DNA from: Rodentolepis nana
Lineage: Eukaryota; Platyhelminthes; Cestoda; Cyclophyllidea; Hymenolepididae
NCBI GenBank assembly: GCA_900617975.1
Contig: UZAE01001430.1
Coordinates: 1 to 13,388 of the forward strand
DNA: 13,388 nt
Direction of reading: 5' to 3'
The notes beneath the pieces are model-generated. The model did no database searches, had not been told where the DNA came from, and saw only the letters and a list, made by a program, of their open reading frames with translations. This document shows, in pieces, positions 1-8,239 of this stretch (position 1 is the stretch's first letter; every line of letters begins with the position of its first letter). The position numbers and the translations under genes are program-made.

Positions 1-138
1 GAGTACTGTGGTAGGAGTCGAATATGACATACAGTGGGGGGTGATGATAGTTTGAAGGGAGAAGTCAACTGCCAGTTAATAGACCTTTTATACGTTGCCC
101 AGGGTGCACCACGAGGAGGTAAGTCTATCCCACACCCC
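1..138 (-). mobile_element. REP-1 copy A, SINE-like retroposon, cut by the window start
   Basis: Read on the minus strand, this matches the 5' half of the other REP-1 copies. It begins with the GGGGTGTG head (complement of 131-138), followed by the GTGGTGCACCCTGGGCAACG segment, the CTGGCAGTTGACTTCT block and the GTATGTCATATTCGAC core near position 20, and runs off the window at AGTACTC. It is the only copy on the minus strand. Compared with copies B, C and G it lacks about a dozen bases after CAACGTATA, where they read CTCATAC-GGCAAA. The 3' end and one target-site duplication lie outside the window, so completeness cannot be judged. No reading frame in it looks coding. Confidence 0.88.
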
Positions 139-800
139 TTTGTAATAATAATTGGTTGGCTATTGGATGAGTATTAATTAGGGTGCTAATTATTGTATAA
201 AAAAATTTCTCTATGAATTAGCTTCTTGTTAGCTCTAGTGAGCTTTTCTGCTTTTAAAATGAACAATCGGTCCGTATATATACTACCGATAAATGAATTA
301 AAATGCCACGACCGGTCATCCGATTATATTAACTGGTTCGCAGCCTTTGAATACTGCGAAATCAAACTGATTCAAGTAATCAGGGCCCGAACCTGCAAAA
401 AAATAAGCCTCACATGTGTTGAATAGCTTCCTTTCTTTGCAACTCAATTATAATTCGACTTCACTTGTTTTGATTTTGAAATTTCGCTAATATATTCGAT
501 TACTCATAAATAAAATTATGGTCGTGATTAAAAGAAAAATACGTGACATTGAAATGTTTATTATTAACTGATTAACTGATTTACTTCTTTTTTCCAATAT
601 CTACAAATTAACTCATTTGGAAGTACTACAATGCTTATGGATGGAGATATCAAAATTGACATAAAATCAATGTGAGGGCAGAGCATCTGTTTAGATTCCT
701 AATGCTAAAGTGGGGTAATCTTAATGGCAGACTACTTCAAAATCTCTCAAGGCGACGACCGTATAATCATTTCATTAACTCCCGAGTTCTGATGCTGAAG
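139..800. other. AT-rich spacer between copies A and B
   Basis: No gene or repeat recognised. A 66-codon plus-strand frame (226-426) opens only at a TTG, resembles no domain I know, and is within chance length for AT-rich DNA. The sequence next to the copy A head (from 139) should hold one of its target-site duplications, but the partner is outside the window. Confidence 0.6.
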
Positions 801-812
801 TAGTTTAAGTGT
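801..812. repeat. Left target-site duplication of copy B (decayed)
   Basis: TAGTTTAAGTGT directly precedes the GGGGTG head of copy B and pairs with TAGTTTTAAGGCT at 1133-1145. They differ by one indel and one or two substitutions, as expected for an older insertion. Confidence 0.6.
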
Positions 813-1132
813 GGGGTGCGCGATAGAATTACCTCTAAGTGGTGCAACCTGAGCAACGTATACTCATATGACAAAAAAGACTATAATCGTCAATTGACTT
901 CTGACTTGAAAATACCATAACTCGACTGTATGTCATATTCGATCCCTTCAACAGTACTCAACTTACCTTTATTCCGCTTTCGTGTCTGTCTCCTTTACAT
1001 CTGTAAATCGCTCTCCTGTTCCCCCTCTTGAATTTTTCCCACTTTGATGCTCCTTCTTCTCTCTGTGAAGCCCGAAGTCAGCTAAAGGGCTAATGATAAC
1101 TTTCAAAACGCTTGCCATTTGAGATAAATAAA
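813..1132 (+). mobile_element. REP-1 copy B, full-length SINE-like retroposon
   Basis: This is a full-length copy of about 320 bp. It has the GGGGTGCGCGATAG head at 813, a mutated GTGGTGCAACCTGAGC segment at 840-855, the TGACTTCTGACTT block near 895-908, the ATTCGATCCC core near 937, a pyrimidine-rich middle, and the 3' module CTAATGATAACTTTCAAAAC near 1090-1109. It ends in GAGATAAATAAA. The flanking sequences at 801-812 and 1133-1145 look like a decayed target-site duplication. It groups with copies C and G by the ATACTCAT variant. An antisense frame of 66 codons across its 3' half is incidental to the repeat. Confidence 0.9.
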
Positions 1133-1145
1133 TAGTTTTAAGGCT
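1133..1145. repeat. Right target-site duplication of copy B (decayed)
   Basis: TAGTTTTAAGGCT directly follows the ATAAATAAA tail and matches 801-812 with one indel and one or two substitutions. The boundary with the A/T-rich tail is uncertain by one or two bases. Confidence 0.6.
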
Positions 1146-3155
1146 GTTCATTATTAACATTAGATCCAAAGGTCATGAGATTGTATTTTTTCACTTTCCG
1201 CCTGTCCATTATCCCATATCTTATTTTGCTGACTAAATCCCAATTTTTGTCTGGTATTCTGCAATTAATGTAGTGTGCACTATCTACTTCCATCAATTTA
1301 TATATTTTATAAAGCCGCTGTTTTCGTTAGGTTCAAAAATGCTGGTCTCATAAAACACAAGATTTGTATTCGATTACGGTGGTGGGATAAATTGGCTGCT
1401 TCGAGAACTTCTACCATGCGAAAACACAAAGCTCTTCAACAGACTTTGGAATGCAGACTTAATGTGAACTATTTTTGTAGTTTTTCGAAAAAGAACGTTA
1501 GTTACGCTTGTATGAACTTACACTATAATAAAATGCTTTTCGTGAAATTGCATGTTTTCAGTTCAAAAGCACGCACAGTTTAAAGCAATTTATCAAATTT
1601 TATGACTAAAAAATCACATTTATTAATATTTTAAGCTGCTCGACTTCAAATTGATCACTTTTGTAAAAATCAGCACTAATCTCAACAAATAATCATTTCA
1701 TCATTTACATAAATTTGATAATTTTCGCAATTAAACGTGCCCTTTTTTCGATTGGGTTTAAATTTCTCTAAACCAGTCCAAAATTTACGAGAGATAATAG
1801 TAAAAATCTTTATTTTTCTCATTAACCTCAAGTCTATCAAAACAGGTTATAAATTAATCTGATATAATTAGTCAACCACTGAACAATATCTTTACAAGGG
1901 ACGTTATTTCAGTCATGAACCAGATCGTTAAGTAAATTTGAACATTGCATCATTAAGTTTAAAAGTTAAACATCCTCTGAAAATGCGAACAGCATAGGGC
2001 TTTAAGAATTAAAAATGTTTGGCCTTTAATACTATAACTTCATTGCTCATGTCTGCTCAAGGCCTTTAAGACTGCCATAACTTATAAGGTCCATTTTCTG
2101 TCCCTATAAAATTTCTGTTTCTGCACTTCCGTTTCATGTTAGAAATCTTTTAACTTTGCAGTACTATTCCCATGCACTAATATTGATTTGTACATACCTC
2201 CTGTATCTCCAACCCCCCCCCCCCCACCTTTTGTTAAATTTAACTAAATTGAGGAATCCATGAGCCTAAATATCTTTTCTCTGTCAAATTATTCTCAATA
2301 GCTTCTACATCAAAGACCAAAATAACCACTTTGTCAATTGATTTCCCTTGAACTGGTGTAGATGTACCTTCTTGCCAAAAAATAAAACATGGAAAAGCAT
2401 ATAATAAAAGGACCTTAATTTTGCTCTGCAATTTCTGTTGTAATTAATAAGTTAATATTATATAAATTGCCAGTAAGTAATATTGACGAAGATTTAAATT
2501 TGCTTTCCCAATTCTAGGAGAAATAAACTCAAAAATTCTTTGCTTAAATTTCAATCTGTTAATGTTTTTAATGTTAGCGGAAACTTCTTTGGTTGCAGAA
2601 TAATGTCGACGTGATGTGTTCAATTCAACACAACTGCTCAATATTATTGGGTACTCTATGATTATATTGGTAGCATAAATGTTTACCTTTATGGTCATTG
2701 GCCTTTTTTATTTTTTGGTCAGCCTAATCCTTAGATTTTACCAAAGATACGATTTGGACAAAAGGTGCTTAGTATCTATTATAGCCTATACTGAGGAAGG
2801 GAGAGGGGCTTTTTGTAAAGCCTTTATCTTCAAATTCACATCTTTTCAGTTCTCTTGGGGCAATTAGATAACCACTGTATTAGGCATTAGATAGTGTTTT
2901 GCATTTAAATTTAACATTTATTTCATTTTTAAACCTAGTTATTTCTATTAAACCAAAACCTTTGCTATTACTTCTTCAACATCTAATTTAGTTTATTTCG
3001 TATATTTTATCTTGTTACTTTCAAATTTAATTACGCTCTTTTAAAGGAATGAATCCATGGTCTGCTTTGTAGTTACAGTGTATTAAGGCGCTAAAGACAG
3101 GTACATATAATTGGGATAAATTGAGTTTCCGAGCTAAAAGGCTTCTTGGAAAAGT
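1146..3155. other. AT-rich spacer between copies B and C
   Basis: About 2 kb with no gene recognised. It contains a 13-base poly-C run (2213-2225). Frames at 1275-1583 (opens at GTG), 2240-2431 (minus), 2444-2698 (minus) and 2679-2867 are 62-102 codons. They show no recognisable domain, no consistent codon bias and no splice-site arrangement I would trust, and are best read as chance. Confidence 0.6.
2213..2225 (+). repeat. Poly-C tract, 13 C
   Basis: An uninterrupted run of 13 C in AT-rich DNA, outside any REP-1 copy. It resembles the variable C runs inside the REP-1 middle region, but its flanks do not match REP-1, so I treat it as an independent mononucleotide repeat. Its length may be affected by sequencing error. 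Confidence 0.9.
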
Positions 3156-3171
3156 AAATAACTATTTAACA
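3156..3171. repeat. Left target-site duplication of copy C
   Basis: AAATAACTATTTAACA directly precedes the copy C head and pairs with AAATACTATTAAACA at 3748-3762. One single-base gap and one substitution separate the two arms. Confidence 0.75.
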
Positions 3172-3286
3172 GGGGTGTGCGATAGATTTACCACCACGTG
3201 GTGCACCCTGGGCAACGTATACTCATACAGCAATAAAGACTTTTAACTGGCAGTTGACTTCTGACTTTAAACTACCATCATCCCTC

Positions 3287-3492
3287 TGTATGTCATATTC
3301 GACTACTTTCACAGTACTCACCTCATTGTATGTCATATTCGACTACTTTCACAGTACTCACCTCAACCGTATGTCATATTCGACCCCTTCCACAGTACTC
3401 ATCTTACCTCGACTATTTGTCATATTTGACCCCTTTCACAGTACTCATCTTACCTTGTCATATTCGACTACTTTCACAGTACTCACCTCACC
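3287..3492 (+). repeat. Five-unit tandem array (about 40 bp period) inside copy C
   Basis: The unit TGTCATATTCGAC plus a TTTCACAGTACTCACCTCA-type half recurs, with the TGTCA motif at about 3291, 3331, 3372, 3418 and 3456. Spacings are 40, 41, 46 and 38 bp. Units 1, 2 and 5 have CGACTACTTTC, while units 3 and 4 carry CGACCCC or TGACCCC. This suggests at least two rounds of duplication or exchange between variants. All other REP-1 copies have a single unit here. There are no spacers between units, so this is not a CRISPR array. Confidence 0.92.
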
Positions 3493-3505
3493 TTCTGTAA
3501 CACTC

Positions 3506-3630
3506 TGCCTTTGTGTCTCTCTCTTTTACATCTATGAAACACTCTTCTGTTCCCCCCCCTGCCTTTGTGCCTGTCTCTTTTACATCTTTGAATCACTCAC
3601 CTTTTCTAACTTCGTCTTTGAAACTCATCT
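3506..3630 (+). repeat. Second tandem duplication (about 54 bp period) inside copy C
   Basis: TGCCTTTGTG starts at 3506 and again at 3560. Each is followed by a CTCTTTTACATCT(A/T)TGAA-type segment and a C-rich end. A third, partial unit (TCGTCTTTGAAACTCATCTG) follows at about 3612-3630. Other REP-1 copies have one such unit. The first unit ends in a run of 8 C (3552-3559). Confidence 0.82.
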
Positions 3631-3747
3631 GTTCCTCCCCCTCCCCACTCGAGTTTTTTCACTTTGATGTTCCTTCCCCTCTGTGAAGCTTGAAGTCAAC
3701 TAAAGTGCTAATGATGGCCATCAAAACGCCTGACATTTGATATAGAT

Positions 3748-3762
3748 AAATACTATTAAACA
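3748..3762. repeat. Right target-site duplication of copy C
   Basis: AAATACTATTAAACA follows the tail of copy C and matches 3156-3171 with one gap and one substitution. Confidence 0.75.
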
Positions 3763-5915
3763 AGTCCCAATCATGAAGAAAGAACCGGCATTAAGGAGAT
3801 TTTTTAGGAGCTCCAAATAAAGAAGCAGAAATTTTGGCTATTACGCGCACACTGTCTGGCCTCTTACCCGTGTTCGCTGACTGCGGGAATGGGCACATCA
3901 ACCTTTGCGCCATCAGAGCACATTTTTCGTTCAAATAAGTGAAACTGCCTAGTGAAATGGACTAAAGTGTAATGCTGTTATTTTTACCTGCATTTCACCA
4001 ATGTCTTACCGTTGTCTTTACGTGTGGCTGTAGCATTTTAATGGGAAAATTAAATGGCTTATTAAAACAAGCTTATTATTTCACTGAATAATTATTTTCC
4101 TCTATAAAATGGGATAGTTGATGATGCGTTGCCATTTCACTGCCTCCTTTTTCCCCTCCTTCTTTCTCGCTTTCTCCCCACGGTATTTTTTTGGGATTGA
4201 ATTCCATTTTGTAAATTAATCTAGCTTCAACTTTAATTTTTAATTAGTTAATTCGACACAAGAGGGAAAATAAGCTCTCTTTTGAACTTTAATTAACTTT
4301 TTCTGTAAGTGGTGGAATTTGCAGGGAAAACAATTGTAACATCAGCCAACAAAATTGAAGTATATTTACTCCTTTATGGTTAGAAAGAAATTTTTGAAAA
4401 TTTTAAAACTAAATGCCTAAAGAAGAATAGTTTATTTAAGCGCAAAGTAAATTTGTCAGCAGCAAAATGAACTTTTAATCGCTATAGTAGCTGAAGAACC
4501 AAGAACAAGGTTGGTCATTTTATTTTAGCGCATGGGGTGGTGGTGAGGAGTCAAACCATTAGTCATTAAGTTAGGTCAGGTTGACGCCCACTGTTAATGG
4601 TTACCACGGTTTCTTGAACACGTGTTTGGTCTTCATAAAATACCCGCCAATTTTCGTAAATAAATTTTTGAGGGTGCGAAAGTTGGCCTTTTTATTTTCT
4701 CTGCATGTATTACAAAGTTCACAACTGCACGTTTCAATCTTATAGCATTTTAGCAATATAGTCGTTAACAGAAAATATCTAATACGAATGGAACTTTTCC
4801 ATGTTAAATTCTCCAGTATGATGATCAATAATTCATAACTTTAATCGCGGAGCTACATCTACGTAGTAGGGCAACTCAATGGTGAAGCAACCTCTTTACT
4901 CTGTGTGATGTAGTTGAAAATTCCAATTAAGCCATGGAAAAGTGACAAAACTGCGAAGGTCAGAAGCTGGGTTAACCCGTTCTGTCAGAGATAATACAAT
5001 TTCTAAATTAAGCTTTTCCAGGAAGAAAATATTTACTCCTACACATAAAGTCTATCATTACACACTCAAGCGGGAATTAGTGTGAGGTTGCTGGGAAAAA
5101 GGTAATATGATAATGGCGAACTTTATAAGCCTATATTTCATCTCTCTGTTTGAGGTACCTTAAATGGAGCCAATTCTATAATTCCTTCAATCCTATTCAT
5201 TTACTTGAAAGCATTCTGTAGTTACCAGACCTTCGCATCGTGTCACATGTGCATTAATTAACAGGGATCGACTGATACGACAAGCAGACAGTGACCTACT
5301 TATAATAGAATGTTTAATTAATGACTAAACACGAGTAACGTCTTGTAACAAATTGGGTTCAATAAACAACAACTGTGAAAGTCCACTTAGCTGAAAAAAG
5401 GGGTTTCATTTCTCCTCTTTCACTTCGAGCTAACTTTTACAAGTTTTTTTTGCTTGAGAGGTAACTAACTGTTCACTGGTAGTTCCCTCGATGAATAATC
5501 ATTTTTTTCACCAACGTTCTATCAAAACTATCTTTAAGAGATTTCAAATATATCCTTCCCTAATCTTTTCACGTTGCTATTAAGTATTAATGCGTTTACT
5601 TAATTTGCTTTATCGTTATTCATCTAAAGTAAATTGATGTGTTATATCTATTATGTTTGAAATTATATTCAGTGGAATCAATTGCTAACGGTATGAGACG
5701 AATAGGATGTGATGCGTTATATATGGGTGATTATACATCTTTCAATACATTCTTAAATTTTAAAACAAAAATTTCACTCCAACCAGTCATAATTATTTGA
5801 TCAAAAACAGTGCTCAAATAAAACTGTGCATGTTATTAGTTTCCTAGAAATAGCAAAAGAAGTTTGAGTTCGGTCAGTTTCTTATGGAGTACTATTTTAG
5901 TGAAATTCACTCAAG
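3763..5915. other. Spacer between copies C and D
   Basis: About 2.15 kb without a recognisable gene. A patch at about 3840-3925 is locally richer in G+C and lies in a 47-codon stop-to-stop plus frame ending at TAA near 3940 (contains ADCGNGHINLCAIRAHF). It is too short and unlike any domain I know to call. A 75-codon minus frame (4601-4828) also has no recognisable features. The rest is AT-rich. Confidence 0.55.
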
Positions 5916-5917
5916 AT

Positions 5918-5956
<39 letters not shown>
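5916..5956 (+). repeat. (TA)n microsatellite, with TACATACA start
   Basis: ATATACATACA followed by uninterrupted TA dinucleotides up to 5956. It lies seven bases upstream of the first REP-1 homology of copy D. A second (TA)n tract forms the 3' tail of the same copy. Confidence 0.95.
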
Positions 5957-5959
<3 letters not shown>

Positions 5960-5962
5960 TTT

Positions 5963-6262
5963 CCCTGGGCAATGCATTCTCATACGGCAAAAGGTCTGTT
6001 AACCGGCAGTTGACTTCTGACTACAAACTACCATCACCCTACTGCATATCATATTCGACTACTTCCAAAGCACTCACTTCATCTTTTTTCTACCTTCATC
6101 TTTGAAGCACTCTTCTGTTCCTCACCCCCCCCCCTTCCCCTCGACTTCTTTTCACTTTGATGTTTCTTCCCCTCTGTGAAACCTGAAATCAACTAAAGGA
6201 CTAATGATAATCATCAAAACGCCTGCCATTTGATATATATATATACATATATATATATATAT
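5963..6262 (+). mobile_element. REP-1 copy D, 5'-truncated, between two (TA)n tracts
   Basis: Homology starts at CCCTGGGCAA (5963), so the first 35 or so bases of the family, including the GGGGTG head, are missing. It then has the ATTCTCATACGGCAAAA variant, ACCGGCAGTTGACTTCTGAC, the ATATTCGACTAC core near 6052-6063, a shortened middle lacking the TGTGTCTGTCTC segment, a 10-base C run (6125-6134), and the 3' module ending GCCTGCCATTTGATA. Its tail is (TA)n (6233-6262) instead of (ATAA)n. Because (TA)n lies on both sides, the target-site duplication cannot be resolved: TACATATATATATAT occurs on both flanks and could be it. Shared variants place it with copies E and F. Confidence 0.9.
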
Positions 6263-7235
6263 GCTATCAGAATGAAAAAAATTTCTTGGCACTGATTCCC
6301 AATAGTTTATCGCTTTAGGTTTCGCCAAGTTAGTCTTTTTAAATGGTCTTTGACAGTCCTTTGTTGTGTCTTTCTAAGAACATTTTCAAGTATGAATTCA
6401 GTGTCATTTAAGCCCATTTAAAATATAATTTTCTTAAATACGCTAAGCTGGTAACAGACAATTCCCATGTTTTGCATATATATGGGATAATTATAATCGA
6501 GCGTGAGAACCAGAGCATTCTCGGAGCATTTGAAAATCGTCGTGCTTAGGCAGCGACAATTGAAAATCGATAATCAATAGGCGACCATTTGTGCTTTGGG
6601 TAAATGGAGTGAAATGCTATGTTAGCGGTCTGTTTGAGCAAGCATTGCAACTTAAGTATGAGAATTTTTTAAATTAGCCAGTTAAATCGAAATCGAATAC
6701 TGTGTGGGGATTAGATCTCGTGCTCTTAAAAGAATATTTTATTACTTCTTATTACTGCTTGCAACTTCCTTACCATTGAATTTTTCAATATTTTTACCCT
6801 CGCGCGTGCCTAGATCCCCTCCTGTGATTGTAGTTGCAATATTCTTGTGCAACAATGAGTAATCATTACAATAATAAATGAAACATTCTGGCTTAGTGCG
6901 AAGATGCACCGTTAATTGGCAAGACATTCTAGCACATATCTTTAACCAATTTAATCGAAATAGCAGTTAAATAATTATTTGCCATTTTCTGATACAAGAT
7001 AAGTTTTAAAAATGCTCATTTTGGATGATTAGGCCATTATAAGAACTGATTTCAAAGAATTGATTATAATTTTTCCCCTAAATGCATTTTCTCATAAAAT
7101 TTAATTTTAATTGAAGGCATTTAGGTAATTGGGTTAAGTGAAAAGTACTGAAGTACTAGTGAAAAGAATGTAAGTTGGGTTAAAAAACTTAAATTATGTA
7201 TGTTTCAAAGTACTGATGGCATTTTGCACATGGCT
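6263..7235. other. Spacer between copies D and E
   Basis: Nothing coding recognised. The decamer TTGAAAATCG is repeated at about 6529-6538 and 6560-6569, on both sides of a short hairpin (6539-6557). A 61-codon minus frame (6742-6927) has no recognisable feature. Confidence 0.55.
6539..6557. other. Short hairpin GTCGTGC-TTAG-GCAGCGAC
   Basis: A seven-pair stem with one bulged G and a TTAG loop. A direct repeat of TTGAAAATCG flanks it. There is no T-run after it and no adjacent gene, so no terminator or RNA function is proposed; it may be chance. Confidence 0.3.
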
Positions 7236-7251
7236 ATTTTAATCTTAAATA
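7236..7251. repeat. Left target-site duplication of copy E (perfect)
   Basis: ATTTTAATCTTAAATA, identical to 7556-7571. The last A could instead belong to the element (ACCTCC), making the duplication 15 bp. Confidence 0.93.
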
Positions 7252-7555
7252 CCTCCATGTGGTGCACCCTGGGCAACGTATTCTCATACGACAAAAAAGT
7301 CTATTAACCGGCAGTTGACTTCTGACTCCAAACTACCATTACCCCACTGTATGCCATATTCGACTACTTCCAAAGTACTCACCTCACCTTTTTTCTACAT
7401 TTGTGTCGGTCTGTCTCTTGCATCTTTGAAACACTCTTCTTCCCCCCCCCCCCCCATCTCGACCTTTTTCACTTTGATGTTTCGTCCCATTTGTGAAGCC
7501 TGAAGTCAACTAGAGAGTTAATGATAACTATCAAAACGCCTGCCGTTTGATCTAA
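7251..7555 (+). mobile_element. REP-1 copy E, slightly 5'-truncated, with perfect TSD
   Basis: Homology starts at ACCTCCATGTGGTGCACCC, so the first 18 or so bases of the family are absent. The 16-bp duplication directly abuts this start, which means the truncation arose at insertion and not by later deletion. It carries the ATTCTCATACG variant, ACCGGCAGTTGACTTCTGAC, ATGCCATATTCGACTAC, a TTTTTTCTAC segment, a 14-base C run (7442-7455) and the conserved 3' module with TGATAACTATCA. The tail is short (TTTGATCTAA). The perfect duplication suggests a fairly recent insertion. A 62-codon frame (7315-7503) inside it is a by-product. Confidence 0.93.
7442..7455 (+). repeat. Poly-C tract, 14 C, within copy E
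   Basis: A run of 14 C where copy G has 5, copy B 5, copy C 8 (3552-3559) and copy D 10 (6125-6134). It marks a length-variable site in the family. Exact length may be affected by sequencing error. Confidence 0.9.
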
Positions 7556-7571
7556 ATTTTAATCTTAAATA
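7556..7571. repeat. Right target-site duplication of copy E (perfect)
   Basis: ATTTTAATCTTAAATA, identical to 7236-7251, directly after the TTTGATCTAA end of the element. Confidence 0.93.
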
Positions 7572-8071
7572 TAAAGAATGATGAACAGATTTAAGAGTGA
7601 AGCAGCAGTTGGAAAAAAATCCTGCATATTTCTATTAGTATGTAAGTAGTATTGAGCTAATATAATTGATCTACACTGGCCGAAAAATCTTAAGAATGAA
7701 AACCTACTTATTCTAGATCTTTGTTAAGGCGTAACACGCACTATTACCCACTTTCAATCGATATGAACAATTAAAGTTGTTTATTGCCATAATCGGCGAT
7801 ATCACAATTCAGAATAAATCAGGCTAATCTGATAATGAGGAGCACAAATATGTACAATCATAATGCCTAGTTTCTAGAGCAACAAGTCCTAAGTTCAAAG
7901 AAATAACGGTATTATAGAGCCGCTTTTATGAAATGATTCCATTCTTCTTTGTTCTTGTTCACACTTGACAGATTTGTTCTCTACTAAGAAGAAGTCACAA
8001 AATAAACATTTTGAAACGTTCGTTCAAACTAAATGCAATACACATTGATGTCTACCTCATAATAAAAAGCA
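7572..8071. other. AT-rich spacer between copies E and F
   Basis: About 500 bp with no gene, repeat or structure recognised. A 90-codon frame starting at 8011 is open mainly because it runs into copy F, and is not considered a gene. Confidence 0.6.
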
Positions 8072-8239
8072 GGGGTGGTGCACCCTGGGTAACGTATTCT
8101 CGTACTACAAAAAAGTCTATTGACTGGCAGTTGACTTCTCACTTTAAACTACCATCACCTCACTCCATGCCATATTCGACTATTTCCACAGTACTCACCT
8201 CACCTTTTTTCTACCTTTGTGTTTGTCTCTTACATCTTT
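8072..8239 (+). mobile_element. REP-1 copy F, 3'-truncated with a 5' internal deletion
   Basis: It begins GGGGTGGTGCACCCTGGG. Compared with copy G, bases equivalent to 12767-12789 (23 bp) are missing, and the missing stretch is bounded by a two-base TG repeat. The body matches through GGCAGTTGACTTCTCACTT, ATGCCATATTCGAC, CACAGTACTCACCTCACC and TTACATCTTT, where homology ends at about 8239. The poly-C region and the whole 3' module are absent. No target-site duplication was found, so a later deletion or rearrangement is more likely than a simple insertion. It shares diagnostic bases with copies D and E. Confidence 0.87.

Larger units (their letters stand above)
3172..3747 (+). mobile_element. 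REP-1 copy C, expanded SINE-like retroposon (576 bp)
   Basis: This copy has an intact 5' head (GGGGTGTGCGATAGATTTACC at 3172-3192), overlapping palindromes CCACGTGG and GGTGCACC (3194-3207), the usual core, and an intact 3' module ending CATTTGATATAGAT. It is nearly twice the normal length because the middle has expanded in tandem: five units of about 40 bp at 3287-3492 and about two and a half of about 54 bp at 3506-3630. A 137-codon plus-strand frame (3254-3667) is open across the array. Its peptide merely repeats SYSTTFTVLTS-like segments from the tandem units, so I do not call it a gene. A near-perfect target-site duplication (3156-3171 and 3748-3762) shows the whole unit sits in one insertion. 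Confidence 0.92.

Noticed and set aside
226..426. 66-codon plus-strand frame
   Set aside because: It opens only at TTG, has no recognisable domain and is of chance length for this composition.
1275..1583. 102-codon plus-strand frame
   Set aside because: It opens at GTG, which is not a usual nuclear start, and its translation has no recognised domain or supporting context.
3287..3492. Direct repeats that might suggest a CRISPR array
   Set aside because: The units abut with no unique spacers, vary in length, and lie within a retroposon in eukaryotic-type DNA.
3254..3667. 137-codon plus-strand frame with repeated SYSTT..TVLTS peptide
   Set aside because: It lies wholly inside copy C and is the translation of tandem repeat units. 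Related fragments occur in copies D, E and F simply because the DNA is related, and the frame is broken or shifted there.
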